Assembly (NCBI GenBank): GCA_033964015.1
Contig: CM066913.1
Location: 30,517,577-30,581,576 of the forward strand
From: Scolanthus callimorphus
Taxonomy: Eukaryota; Cnidaria; Anthozoa; Actiniaria; Edwardsiidae
Direction of reading: 5' to 3'
Length of the DNA: 64,000 nt
The position numbers were made by a program, and so were the translations under genes. The notes beneath the pieces were generated by a model. That model did no database searches and was not told where the DNA came from. It worked only from the letters and a program-made list of their open reading frames with translations. The first letter of the stretch is position 1. Each line of letters begins with the position of its first letter. Positions 53,373-64,000 of the stretch are shown here, piece by piece.

Positions 53373-54450
53373 TGGTATTTAGATACTAAAGGGGCTGCGT
53401 CACGGTGTTTTTAAAAAAATTAGCTTCTTAATTTGAATGCAATCATCCCCATATTTGGCATTAGCTAAATAAGCAATGAGGTAAGTTTTTAGCATTTAAC
53501 AAACATAGGGTCAGTATTTTGGCTCACCATCAGCGGCAACCTGACGTGTATATATACTTTGGCCAAGGCATAAGGGTAGCAGAGGTAGCAGAGAGATAAC
53601 CTTCAGTTTTAGTTCCGCAGATGACTCGCTTGATCTCGCAGCTCGAGGGCGTCCCGAGTGATTGGATGGATGACTTCAGCATAAATTATGCTACTATCGT
53701 GCTAACGCAGGAGTGAGGGAGTGCGTGACATCGAGCATCGCTATAACTCTAAGACATATTTCTGTTCGTTTTCATGGGAAGTTTAGTGTAACGTTCGAAG
53801 AAATCCAAGATGGCGGACGTTTTCCGGGTCTAATTTATCGCACCGTAAATAAAGGCTTTCCTCAGCCTGTTCTTTCCTCGTGTGTATTATGGCCTGGGTC
53901 AGCCCAGAAAATCGAGAAAATTACACAATTTCCAATATCTTTACTAATCATTAATGATAGATTTTATTTCATTTAATCCTGGATAATTGATTGTTTCGTC
54001 AAGTAAATAGCACAGCATTTCATAAAGAGAAATTAAATGGCAGCTAATTCTATGTTAACAGAATCCAAAAATCCGCCGTTTTTGCTTATTCAAGCTAATG
54101 GACCCTGTTTGCGAAGTTGTCGTCAAATATACCTTGTCGGTGCTAAACAGCAAAGATCAAAGCGAATCCGAAAAGTTGTCATTGGGAGGAAAATGGAGCA
54201 ATAATAAATAATTTCACTAGCTAGCGGAATTCGCAGGAGCAATGGTAATAAATATTCTTCAGTAAAACCACTTAATTATTATAAAGTTCATTAAGACTTC
54301 TGGCAGTTAAAAACTGAATGAACTGTCCAGAAATCCTTTATTCAATTGGTTGTTAGGGCTACACCGCACGGAATCGATGCAATTTAGTAAAGAAGAAGCA
54401 ATAGAAAATATCTAGAATGTGAGAAGAACAAGCAAAAAGTGTTAAAGAGA

Positions 54451-54730
54451 GGATATCACATGGCCGCGCGGAGATACGATAAATTTTATGTTGGGGTGTT
54501 GAAAATATGTCTCACGAGTGAGCTCATGATCTCCAAGCGGCCATGTATATTCTGTTTATTAAACAAACAGCAGTGAAATACTTTTAGGTCATGATTTGTT
54601 TTAGAAAGTCCGAGAAGGGTCGAGCCCAAGCCAGAGTCATATTAACACGGTGAACATTTCACAGTATGAAGATATCAAGCTTTCGTACAGGAGATACCAT
54701 GGTAATTCACTGATGTTTATAATAGACGTT
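54451..54730 (+). repeat. Repeat family B, third copy
   Basis: Starts GAGAGGATATCACATGGCCG and shares the CTCACGAGTGAG and GAAGATATCAAG blocks with 43425-43822. Shorter and more diverged. Confidence 0.6.
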
Positions 54731-57098
54731 AATGCCCCATTTGATTCAATCAGAATTATAATAGTAATGATAATAATGATGATTTATTACAGAGTTTGCA
54801 AGATGAGGAGCCTCTTCTATGTTGTTGAATGTCTCTCTATTTGAAATAATATTGTTTTAAGAAACGTGAAAGAAAAGTAAAAACATTCGATGTGCATATG
54901 TCGCATCAGGAGGGAAAAAGGCCGCCTTTCTGTTATGGCGGTTAAAACTCTTCTCTATGATGGTGCTTCTCCAGTCTATAATCCTTAATGTATGTTTATA
55001 CATCATTAATAAATTCAAATGGCTCCGTTAATTGATGTAGGTTCGTTTTTCTGTTATGTTAACTCAAGAACCGTGTGTGCAGCATCTTTTTGGATCAAGA
55101 AAAGGCGTTTGATCGACCTGACGTGACAAAAAGTTTAGCTACTAAAAGAGTTTCGATACTTCTTCTCCAGTTTTACATCGACTGATTTGAGGTATAGTTG
55201 ATCAGTAGTTAATCCTTCCCTGTGCACACACTTGAATAGGAAACAACACTCTTTGGGCATTTTAAATTTTGGAATTTTTCAATTGTGGAATTTTTCAATT
55301 TTCACACAAGGAAGACTTAGTTAATTTCCGAATTCGTAGTTTTGAAAAATATTTATTTTGCGGCCTCCTATTTCACCGTACGCCCAAAAATTTCAAAAAA
55401 AAATTTATTTTCTAATAACTTGCCGCATAACGTAATATTAAATACCCATGTATATTAAATTAAAATTAACAAAAATGCTAAGAAAAGAAATAGGTATATT
55501 TGCCTGATGTAGAATTCTGCAGTTATTATGAGTTATATAGAAATGTTAGCACGTCAGCTCGGCGGACCCTCTGCGGAATGGCGGGATCCTGTAGAGGTCA
55601 ACTAGAAACAATATCACAAAATTCATTGAAATCGGTCAACATTCGGTATAGATCTGCATCAACGCAAAGAAAACAGAAGTTTCGTTGACAATAACCTTAA
55701 CATACACAGGTGGAAATGAAACAAAATAAAAAATAGATTCTGCTAAATGAATTCAGAAAATGAAATATCCAAATGGGCCAAAGATTCTATAAACATCACC
55801 AGAGCTATATACTATAGAAAGGCACTTCGCTAGGGCGATTTCAAGCATTTATAAGGATCTTACATGACAACAGACTTGGTTATCTATAGACTCTACTATA
55901 AGGTAAATAGTAGCTTTTAACATTATGCAGGTTTTAGTTCCAAGGTGACTTTACATAAAGAGGTTCGGTAAATATTTCGCTATATCAATATATTTCGTGG
56001 ACGAAGGAGAGACCTCGAAGCAGGAAAAGAAAACCTTGCGAAAGTTTGGCAATAACGTTTATGAATTCTTAACTAAGAATTGGGACGTTTAAGGAAAAAA
56101 AGAAAGGGATTACCACGCCAGATTAAGCAATTTAAGGTAATTTAATTTGGTAATAACATAACTTTTTTTCTAACCAAGTTAATATGCAATGTTTACCTAA
56201 TTCTGCTCTGCTACCAGCTATTACAATTTTAATATTTTAAAGCTTTTAACAGTATAGGTGATTTCGTTACTCCGCGGTCATTGTGATGAGGCAGCGTATG
56301 TGATTAATTTTGTTTTGTGAGTTATAAGAATGGGCGCCACACCTTACAAGGATTTTGAAACCCCAGCTTCTGAACAGAGTGTAGCGACAAGATATATTTG
56401 TTTGCTGACTGAAGTGACTCAAATTAATGTAACGTTGCAATATAGTTTTTAGCATTTACTTTTTTAGAAAATGTTTTCTGATTGTTAAAAAGGAATTTAA
56501 AACACAAAGTTTAATCGATCTATGGAATGGGTTTGCCTGTCGTCTTTTTTATTAAAATATCCTCAAGCGCCCCTTCTGTCATACAACTATGTAAATATAA
56601 TTACGATTTAGAACGAGAAAGAGAAATATAAGTTGATACCTATGAAAAGGTGGACTAGCTTCAAAGTCTTAGCATCTAGATTTAGCGAAGTCATTGCGCA
56701 CCTGTCAAGGGCTCGATTTAATGAATTGCTTTTGCAGGCGTATAAATGTACTAGAGCTGTCTGTTGAAAAAAAGTGTGACCGTGTTTAATTTTACCCCAC
56801 TTTGTCCATTCACTGATTTCAGCAAATCTTTTAAAATGTATTCAAAGAAAACGACTTCAAGTGTAAGCTGATTAGTTGTGTTATTGACTGGGAAAAAATG
56901 ACAATAATCGGGGAACGCTTTATAACTAAACTCGGTGTCTAAAACTTTGTTGTTTTGTCTTTGTATATGTGTACGCCATCTAAATTTGGCGTTGAACACC
57001 GTCAACATCGAATCTTGGTTTTCATTTGTTTATATTAAATTTCCCTTCTCCGTGAGCTCATCAACAAATGAGTAAACAACTCGTTGATGTGATAATTC

Positions 57099-57215
57099 TG
57101 TCTTTAATTGTAATTAGAATAAACTGATCATGATGACGTCATAAACAATCAACTGTAATTAAGATTCTTCAGTAATAACAATAAATATGGATGAACCAGG
57201 CTAACATCTACAAAA
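57099..57215 (+). repeat. 5' LTR
   Basis: Begins TGTCTTTAATTG, ends CATCTACAAAA. It contains a TGACGTCA palindrome (CRE/ATF-type site) and AATAAA. Matches 59680-59796. Confidence 0.85.
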
Positions 57216-57216
57216 C

Positions 57217-57232
57217 TGGTGCCGAAACCCGC
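57217..57232 (+). promoter_or_regulatory. Primer binding site candidate
   Basis: TGGTGCCGAAACCCGC lies one base after the 5' LTR, the expected place for pairing with a tRNA 3' end. I did not assign the tRNA. Confidence 0.6.
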
Positions 57233-57238
57233 TGCAAA

Positions 57239-58387
57239 ATGTCGAAAGAAGAAATTGCTAAACTAAGATCTTTAAGGGGAGCATATAAAGGGCATTGTAC
57301 GCAGGATGTGAAACGCGCGGAAAGAATGATCACAGAAGATGCCGACGAATCGGAGTTAACTTCATTGCTCGAGCGTCTAACGAGACGGATCGAAGAAATC
57401 GACGTGATGGACAACAAGATAACAATGACTCTTGAGGGAACAGACATCGAACGTGAAGCCGAAGCAGCTCTGTCCTTCCAAGATAACGTGTCCGATTGGA
57501 TACACAAACTAAAGATGTTCATCGAAACGAAGCGAGCGGTAAGATCGATCCAAACTAGCAATTTAGCAAACTCCCAGCAGTCCCAGCAGCCTAGTCACGA
57601 TTCAATGAATATTCACCTTCCAAAAATTAATATTAAGACCTATGGCGGGAGTCCATTAGAATTCCAATCATTCTGGGACCATTATAACGCAATGATTCAT
57701 AGTAATGAAAGATTGAACAGCATACAAAAGTTTAATTATTTACATGGTTTACTAGAAGGAGACGCCGCGCGCGCAATCGCCGGGTTTCCCTTGACAACGG
57801 AAAACTACAACAACGCGATCGAATTGTTGAAAGAACGTTTTCGGAAGAAACAGCTTATAATTAATGCTTATATGGAATCGTTGACAAAATTGCGCGCGCC
57901 AGCCTTAGAAATCCAACAACTCAGAGAATTTTATGATAAATGCGAAACTAGCATACGCGGCTTAGAGGCGCTTGGAGTACAAACTGATTCATATGGTAGT
58001 TTATTAATACCCACATTGCTAAAAAAGATACCGGAAAGCCTTTGTTGCATGATGCTTCGCACAAATCCTTTAGCTGACAGCCATCTGGACGATCTACGGA
58101 AAGCGCTAAGGCAAGAAATCGAGACTAGAGAAAAGGGTCATCACATCTCAGCAGGACCTTCTACGGCAGAAGACGCCTTTATTCCTACAGCTGACGCCTT
58201 ACTCGCCGGAGCAAAACCAGGAAGATCAGGACAAAGCCCAAACAGATCAAGAGGCCCAAGACCATGCGTTTATTGTGACGAGAACCATCGCCCAGATAAA
58301 TGCGCGAAAGTAAAGACATCAGAGGAACGACAAGCAATCTTGATAAAAAACGAAGATGCTTTAACTGCCTCGGGCAGAATCACATGA
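57239..58387 (+). CDS. BEL/Pao gag, N-terminal and capsid region
   Basis: I prefer ATG 57239 (MSKEEIAKLRSLRG) because the earlier frame ATG at 57191 lies inside the LTR. The region has a helical N-terminus, then LPKINIKTYGGSPLEFQSFW, LLEGDAARAIAGFPLT and LKERFRKKQLIINAY, the capsid-like motifs of BEL/Pao gag (DUF1759-type). It ends CVYCDENHRPDKC, a first Cys/His motif. The frame stops at 58387; the next frame starts one base back near 58345. Confidence 0.8.
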   Translation: MSKEEIAKLRSLRGAYKGHCTQDVKRAERMITEDADESELTSLLERLTRRIEEIDVMDNKITMTLEGTDIEREAEAALSFQDNVSDWIHKLKMFIETKRAVRSIQTSNLANSQQSQQPSHDSMNIHLPKINIKTYGGSPLEFQSFWDHYNAMIHSNERLNSIQKFNYLHGLLEGDAARAIAGFPLTTENYNNAIELLKERFRKKQLIINAYMESLTKLRAPALEIQQLREFYDKCETSIRGLEALGVQTDSYGSLLIPTLLKKIPESLCCMMLRTNPLADSHLDDLRKALRQEIETREKGHHISAGPSTAEDAFIPTADALLAGAKPGRSGQSPNRSRGPRPCVYCDENHRPDKCAKVKTSEERQAILIKNEDALTASGRIT

Positions 58388-58893
58388 AAGCCAAATGTTT
58401 TTCCAAAGGCCGCTGCATGAAATGTAAAGGCAAACATCACACATCAATTTGTGAAGAAACCGAGAAAGCGCAAACAGACTCCAAGCAACCATCGGAGAAG
58501 AAGTCCCCAGAAAAAGACTCCAAAGACGCCGCACACATGGGAGCAGCAGTTGTAAACCAAACACATGCGCCACTGGTATTGATGCCGTCCGCATTAGTGA
58601 AGCTGAAGGGAGAACTGCGGAGCTGTACCGCACGCATCCTTTTTGACTCAGGAGCACATCGATCCTTTATTACCAAAGAACTAAAGGATAAATTGCAACT
58701 GAGATCCTTGCATACTGAGTTATTGAACATAACAACGTTTGGTTCACGTGACGCACAAAGAAAGTCACTAGAAGTAGTCCAGTTAAGCCTTCAGGCAAAA
58801 CAGGAGGTTATCAAGATATTCGCTCTGGAACCCCAATCATTTGTCCTCCCTTGTTATCGAAAGGACAGGGAAAAGCAATACCTCCCGAACTAG
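58345..58893 (+). pseudogene. BEL/Pao zinc knuckles and aspartic protease region
   Basis: Encodes CFNCLGQNHMKAKC and CMKCKGKHHTSIC (zinc knuckles) and ILFDSGAHRSFITKEL, the DSG aspartic protease motif. It is in the -1 frame relative to upstream gag. A second frame change occurs near 58840. Confidence 0.75.
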
Positions 58894-59315
58894 CGGAGCT
58901 GAAATTTGCTGATCCATGTAGCACAAGGGATCATGATCTAAAAGTCGACATCTTGATTGGAAACGACCACTACGGTCAACTTGTAACTGGCAACATGAAA
59001 AAGTCAAACGACGAAACAGTTATTGCAACAGAAAGCAAATTCGGGTGGCTGCTATCAGGCCCAGTCCCGCATCAGGGAAACGCCCTCTGTCAAACAATCG
59101 AGATTCGCTCGCCAGAGGACACACTTAACGAAACCCTCACGAAGTTTTGGGAGGTGAACGAAATTCCCCAGAACACACCTGAAAACAAGGTCCTGGAATC
59201 ATTTGAGGACACGATTATATTCAACAAAACAACTGGCAATCTGGAACAAGGAATGTACAACACGGCGACATCGTTCTTATACACGATGATACACCACGGA
59301 ACAAATGGAAATTAG
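58843..59315 (+). pseudogene. BEL/Pao protease C-terminal region and deletion junction
   Basis: Contains LSKGQGKAIPPELAELKFAD, VDILIGNDHYGQLVTGNM and ESKFGWLLSGPV, typical of the DUF1758 region before RT. It runs into the deletion at about 59280-59305. Confidence 0.75.
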
Positions 59316-59563
59316 GTATAGTTATACAAGTGCATCCAGGGAAAGACGGACTAACAAGAGCCGCGACACTACGAACAGCAAACAGGAGGGAACTCTCGCG
59401 TCCTATTGAAAAACTCTATCCTTTGGAGGTGCAAGCATTTATGGATCAACGGAAAATTAGATCGACAACGGAAGATCACGGAAAAGAAAGCGAGAAATCA
59501 GAACGTCCACAAAGAGCAGCAGCCAAAATTGCAGCTCAAAAAATCAAAGAACTCTCTCACTGA
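59299..59563 (+). pseudogene. BEL/Pao integrase C-terminal remnant
   Basis: Reads NKWKLGIVIQVHPGKDGLTR, then LSRPIEKLYPLEV, the conserved C-terminal end of BEL/Pao polyproteins, with a stop at 59561-59563. It directly abuts the protease remnant, which shows where about 3 kb or more is missing relative to full-length relatives. Confidence 0.8.
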
Positions 59564-59679
59564 CTTTCATACTAATGATCAGAAACATTCTGACCAGAAC
59601 TTTCTACTACTCTCGTAATATTAATGGAAAATCGTGTAAATCATCCAAACTATACTTTCAACTTCGCCGCCCGGGAGGG

Positions 59680-59796
59680 TGTCTTTAATTGTAATTAGAA
59701 TAAACTGATCATGATGACGTCATAAACAATCAACTGTAATTAAGATTCTTCAGTAATAACAATAAATATGGATGAACCAGGCTAACATCTACAAAA
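59680..59796 (+). repeat. 3' LTR
   Basis: Same sequence as the 5' LTR as far as I can compare by eye, preceded by a G-rich tract (GGGAGGG) that could be the polypurine tract. Confidence 0.85.
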
Positions 59797-61664
59797 AATT
59801 CTCTCTTTTCTAAAACCACTTCCATTTATTTATTTGTTTTGAAAATTCATTATGTCAAAACAATACGTTTAGGTAGGCAAACAAACCAAACGTCAACAAG
59901 ATCGGATTGAGTTGAGCCTAAACGATGGATGTTCGTAATTCATATTCTTTTCCGCATTTTTTTGGTATGGCTTTTCTTTCATATTTCTTATTTCATATGA
60001 GACATTACATTATCATCACAGCGGATGACAGGTTAGACTTATCAAGCGGAGCGAATGTGAATTTTAATAACATCTGGTTATCATGGCACCTTGCATTTAA
60101 CACCTGCTTAATACCTTGCCAGTCACTTCACCTCCCAAACTACACAAATTTGAAAGTGCTTTTATTAAAATAAATCCTTTCTTCCAGGAGAAAAACGTGA
60201 ACTTCGGATAGCGTATAGTGTCATGAACATAGTTTCTGCCTGAAATACTTAAATCAGGTAAGTCAGCTTTTCTTCTGTAAGTGAAATTTTACTGTTCTCA
60301 GAAGTATACAGTAACGACAAGCACAAATACTGATCCTCGGCAAAACTTAATTGTACTCTTTTTATATAAAAACTTTAATTTTTGTTTTAGACTGGGAAAA
60401 TTCCAAATGTTGTAACATTTTTAGCAATTTGAATCTCTTAAGATGTTCTTTAAAAAGTTGTGAATATTTTTATTTATCAGTTACTTTCAGAGAACCTTGC
60501 CGATGTAGATCTACCAATGAATACCTTTTTCTATTTGTTGGTATTCTGGGAACTTGGTATCCTGTGTTTTGGACGGGATGGTGTACAGAATGAAGAAGGC
60601 AAAAGGATGGCGATATTTCGAAGAATCGAGAAAGGTAAAAATTGTGTGATGTGTAATATAACTTTCGCGGCGGAAGAACAAATAAAAAAGATACATTATT
60701 TGCAAATAAATGCAAACAAGTCAATTAACAAGACACTTCATTGACAACCACGTAACTATTTTAAAGAAAATTTCATCGGGATATTATATCCTTCAGTCTT
60801 TTTATGTATAAATAATACCATCGAATCGATAAATCGCTATTGACTTTCCAAGTAAAATCGTTAAGCTCCTACACTTCTTTCTTAAAAACGTGGCAAAAAA
60901 CGGAATATCTAACTAGGAGCTTTAATTATGGTAAAAGTGGTTGTCACAGTTTTGTCTCCATTAAATATATTTTTTTCTATGGAAACAAATGTTCCGATTT
61001 CACAAATGACACCAGTAAGTCACTCGATGTCCAATGGAAACGCAAGCGCTAAAGAATACGTCAGTTCAGAGGTTTTCAGGCTGAAATCAGGTCAGGTTCC
61101 ATTTATTTTCCTTGAATCAAATATTCCTAGAATCAAATATTACACAAAGTAGATGATACTTTTCGACAAAAACATTCTGATAATCTGTACTACTTTTAGT
61201 TATAGCTAAAGTACATGTTTCCCTCTGCGCGTTTTCAAAACGTTTTCACAACGGTCAGTGGTATAGTTTTTTTTTCTGTCCGCCAGTGAAGCCACTTAAG
61301 CCTATCACTTAAGCCATTGGTCAAGAGAAAACGGTTGGTATGATTATGATATGCGTCCCAAAACATTCCGGTTGGGATGAAATACGGAGTAGTATGGCGC
61401 TATCATTCGCTAAATCGCATTTCGGTTCGGATCGATTACCTTATTTGGTCATGAAACCGGTTGGAGTGACAATGGTTGAGCCGTTTGGAATGCCCATTGG
61501 TAAAGAAAATTCCGTTGTTGTTCGAACCGGAATAGCGAGGCAACCTCTGAAGTTTGTCCACTCATTCCAACCGGTGTTACTGAAAAATGGACTGAACCAA
61601 CCGCATTCCAACCGGAATAGTCGGCTTGTCGTCACCAATGGAAGCACCCCCAGGTGCTTGCTTT

Positions 61665-61700
61665 GTTTCACCTAGTGCAGTCGACTGCACTAGGCGTAAC
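61665..61700. repeat. Minimal palindrome: two fused element ends
   Basis: GTTTCACCTAGTGCAGTC joined directly to its inverse, with one internal mismatch. The half-sequence matches the ends of the foldback at 49058-49167, so this looks like that element without its centre. Confidence 0.6.
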
Positions 61701-61781
61701 GAGACCTCTCTTTGATTGGCTTTGATGGTTTTAAAACTTCAAGCAAAGTTGTGAATATTTAACACTTATTGGATGAGGTTG

Positions 61782-61886
61782 AGCATGATAGTGAGATTTG
61801 GCAACGCCGAGGTTTGTGTTATCTGCCGAGGCGAAGCTGAGGCGGATAACACTAACCCGAGGCGTTGACAAATCTCACTATCATGC
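61782..61886. repeat. Foldback element
   Basis: Arms of about 45 bases, GCATGATAGTGAGATTTG and its inverse, with CGCCGAGG/CCGAGGCG blocks near the centre. It is followed at 61907 by TTTTATTATTCAGCA, as after the foldback at 23213. Confidence 0.7.
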
Positions 61887-62526
61887 GAAAACCGAATTCA
61901 ATAATTGTTTTATTATTCAGCAACCAAGAATTCTTACCTAGCTAAACGAAGTCAGCGATGAGGCCGTGCACGGCGACACGGTTTTTCAAATTCATCTTAC
62001 GTCCATTGGTATTTTCCTTTTGTATTCAATTCAAATAGCCATAGTTGATGTTTAGATATTCTGAGCAATGATCTCTTGGCAAAAATCATAACAGATTCAA
62101 CGAGAATATTCGCAAAACCGGCTTTCAATTCGGAATTGAAAACCAAGATGGTTGTTGGATGATTGTTACTTAAAGGTTTGATACCTATTGCCTTTACTTT
62201 GGTATGATTTTGAATATTCTCATGAAAGAAATAAGCAGTGGTAGTTCCGCCACAAAATTATCTTGGAGACCCGAGAAACTGAATGTCAAGGTTTTCTAAA
62301 ATAATTCAGGGATATATATATAGGATTGTCATTTTCCTGCTAAATGCAACATTTCTGTAAACTTGGAATTTTATTTTCTTATGGGGTTGGCGGGACGATA
62401 ACAGCTTATCACTTATGTTCATACCTTTCAAAAAACACCAAAACCAAATCAAAAGGCTTTTTACTTTTGAGTAGCAAGTACCGCGTTTTGTTCAAATTTC
62501 AAAAGTTTTAAAACAATCTTTTTCTA

Positions 62527-62731
62527 CATGAACAACAACAACCAAGGGTTGAGATTTATGTTAAACGCCGTGGAAAAATGGTGTTTTGCTGACGTTTCGA
62601 GCGTTAGCCCTTCGTCGGAGCAAAGAAGGGCTAACGCTTCCGACGAAGGGCTAACGCTCGAAACGTCAGCAAAACACCATTTTTCCACGGCGTTTAACAT
62701 AAATCTCAACCCTTGGTTGTTGTTGTTCATG
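62527..62731. repeat. Palindrome with perfect 93-base arms and degraded hammerhead-like motif
   Basis: Arms 62527-62619 and 62639-62731 are exact complements by eye, around a 19-base centre that partly repeats AAGGGCTAACGCT. Inside each arm is CGACGAAGGGCTAACGCTCG followed by AAACGTCAGC, resembling the ribozyme layout but with C where the core needs U. Both strands encode the same peptide at each end, as the symmetry requires. Confidence 0.8.
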
Positions 62732-62789
62732 TTCACGTCTCCGCCGACGCAGACCACCTAGTTTTCCCGTAAAACTAGTCATACCATAA

Positions 62790-63690
62790 TCTTTTTCTAC
62801 CGTTTTCTAACTGTTGCAGCCAGAAAAGAAAGCCGCTTTTGGTAGACTTCCACAAACCTGGGAATCGGTCATTTGTGCCATAAAAGATCGTACGTACGCG
62901 GAAAGCTGAAAATCTCATCGTCTACTCCAAGTTGCCAAAATTGTCAAAATTAGACCGTCCTGAAATTGTAAACACATTAGCCTGTTTGTAAATGTTTGGC
63001 ATTTGTAAAGCTGTCTGGCGAAGAAATTCTAATTATTTCCTATAAAAGGTGCAAATGTGAAAAGAGAGAAACATTTGCAACTCCGTATTGTAAATAAAAC
63101 ACAAGTCGTAGTTTGTAGTAGTTTATGAGCCTGTTTACCGTTGATAATTTACTATGCTTGTTGAATACGCCTAAAATCCCAAGGGGATTCTCTGCTCAAA
63201 ATGTTACTCTGTAACTTCATTAATAATTTTAAAAAACTTTGGAGCAAACCGAGCCGTTTTGGACGACAGCCGCGGATGGATATCGGGCAGTTGAAAGATC
63301 ATGTTCTAAAACAAGCTATCTTTTTCTACAGTTTTCTAACTGTTGCAGCCAGAAAAGAAAGCCGCTTTTGGTTGACTTCCAGAAAACTGGGAATCGGTCA
63401 TTTGTGCCATAAAAGATCGTACGCGAAAAGTTGAAAATCGCATCGTCTACCCCAAGATGTAAACATTGTCAAAATTAGAACGTCTTGAAATTGTAAACAC
63501 ATTAGACCTTTTGTAAATATCTGTGACATTTTCAGTAAAAAGCTGTCTGGCGCAGAAGTTCTAAAGATTTTCCTCGACAAGTGAAAAGTCAAATAAAAAG
63601 GCATTTGCATTTTAGTCTTGTGAGTAAAACTTAAGTCGCAGTTTGTAGTAGTTTATGAGCTTGTGTGGACGCCTAAAATCTCAAGGGTAT
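62790..63690 (+). repeat. Tandem duplication, unit about 528 bases
   Basis: About 62790-63190 and 63318-63690 share TTCTAACTGTTGCAGCCAGA, GGGAATCGGTCATTTGTGCC and AGTTTGTAGTAGTTTATGAG in order, with indels. It looks transcribed-like (several splice-like words) but has no coding motif. Confidence 0.75.
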
Positions 63691-64000
63691 AAAACGGTAG
63701 ATACTAGATGCTATATTTCAAAACCCCCTCCCTTCGGAAATGGTCGGCCGACCGATCGTCGGAAATTCCCGAACACTTTGGTTACAAGATGGCGGCTTTC
63801 TATGGATGATGTCGGGAGGATAGCAATGGGTCAGTGTCAACACACTGCAGCTTAATTTGAAGGAGTTTCATGCACTTCTCGGGTAAAGAAAAGGCTCAAT
63901 CTCGGAATTTTACCCATTTACTCGCGCATCAAAGTAAGTTATTTTGTTGTCGAAAAATTAGCCATCAATCCAAAGCTACGATGGGGGTTTTGACCTATAG

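Larger units (their letters stand above)
48790..57098. other. Intergenic region after the PAN gene
   Basis: 8.3 kb with no convincing gene. It holds foldbacks at 49058 and 50458, the nested MITE at 52269 and repeat family B at 54451. A stretch at 51640-51800 has several ACGGTACGGTAT and ACCGACAAACC-like blocks. The remainder shows nothing. Confidence 0.5.
57099..59796 (+). mobile_element. BEL/Pao LTR retrotransposon, internally deleted
   Basis: 2,698 bp with 117-bp LTRs that look identical on reading, and a 5-bp flanking repeat AATTC (57094-57098 and 59797-59801). It contains gag, zinc knuckles and the protease region, then jumps near 59280-59305 to the C-terminal end of integrase. RT, RNase H and the integrase core are missing. 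Near-identical LTRs indicate a recent insertion moved in trans. Additional frame breaks are in gag-pro. Confidence 0.85.
59802..64000. other. Right-end region
   Basis: No convincing gene. It holds a fused palindrome (61665), a foldback (61782), a ribozyme-like palindrome (62527) and a tandem duplication (62790-63690). A region with repeated CCGGTTGG/CCAACCGG words lies at 61330-61620. Near 63790 an AAGATGGCGG start-like motif could mark the 5' end of a gene to the right, but its frame closes after six codons. Confidence 0.4.

Noticed and set aside
57208..57561. Open frame on the - strand opposite gag
   Set aside because: Antisense shadow of the BEL/Pao gag.
62524..62761. Two mirror-image 77-codon frames on opposite strands
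   Set aside because: They are a product of the perfect palindrome, which forces both strands to read nearly the same peptide; no sign of a real protein.
63785..63860. AAGATGGCGG as the start of a gene running off the right edge
   Set aside because: The frame from this ATG closes after six codons, and no splice structure can be confirmed within the window.

Overview
The window is animal nuclear DNA, most probably from a hexacorallian cnidarian (stony coral or sea anemone). The reasons are intron-rich genes with 72-base leucine-rich-repeat exons, a secreted PAN-EGF-pentraxin gene of cnidarian type, and transposon protein families I associate with coral and anemone genomes. No bacterial-style operons, rRNA or CRISPR arrays are visible, and I did not recognise a tRNA.

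Two host genes lie on the + strand. Gene 1 (about 92-26598, 5' end outside the window) encodes six leucine-rich repeats on separate exons, then Cys-rich GCC2/GCC3-like segments, then a large multi-pass membrane domain. Its intron between 4054 and 19618 has taken up roughly 14 kb of nested transposons. Gene 2 (33193-48789) encodes a signal peptide, a PAN/apple domain, an EGF-like domain and a pentraxin-like domain over five exons. Its PAN exon carries a reading-frame break.

Mobile DNA fills most of the rest. From left to right: a Penelope-like GIY-YIG fragment with an inverted partial copy (4735-5570); a 5'-truncated LINE (5600-6735) abutting a hammerhead-ribozyme-like tail; a gag-like retroelement remnant with inverted ends (7594-12953) split by a precise 4,001-bp Polinton/adintovirus-like insertion (8152-12152) that has long inverted repeats and a 6-bp target duplication; a PIF/Harbinger transposon (13711-18594) with DDE transposase and Myb/SANT genes and a nested Penelope-like fragment; LINE and DUF3504 (Crypton-like) fragments; many MITE-like foldback elements; and an internally deleted BEL/Pao LTR element with apparently identical LTRs (57099-59796).

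The most unusual items are two. The first is the small Polinton-like element: each inverted repeat carries a TATA box and the first codons of one of two related, convergent Cys-rich genes, and a packaging-type ATPase fused to a C2H2 zinc finger lies between them. The second is a set of four hammerhead-ribozyme-like motifs linked to Penelope-like ends, two of them arranged as long palindromes.
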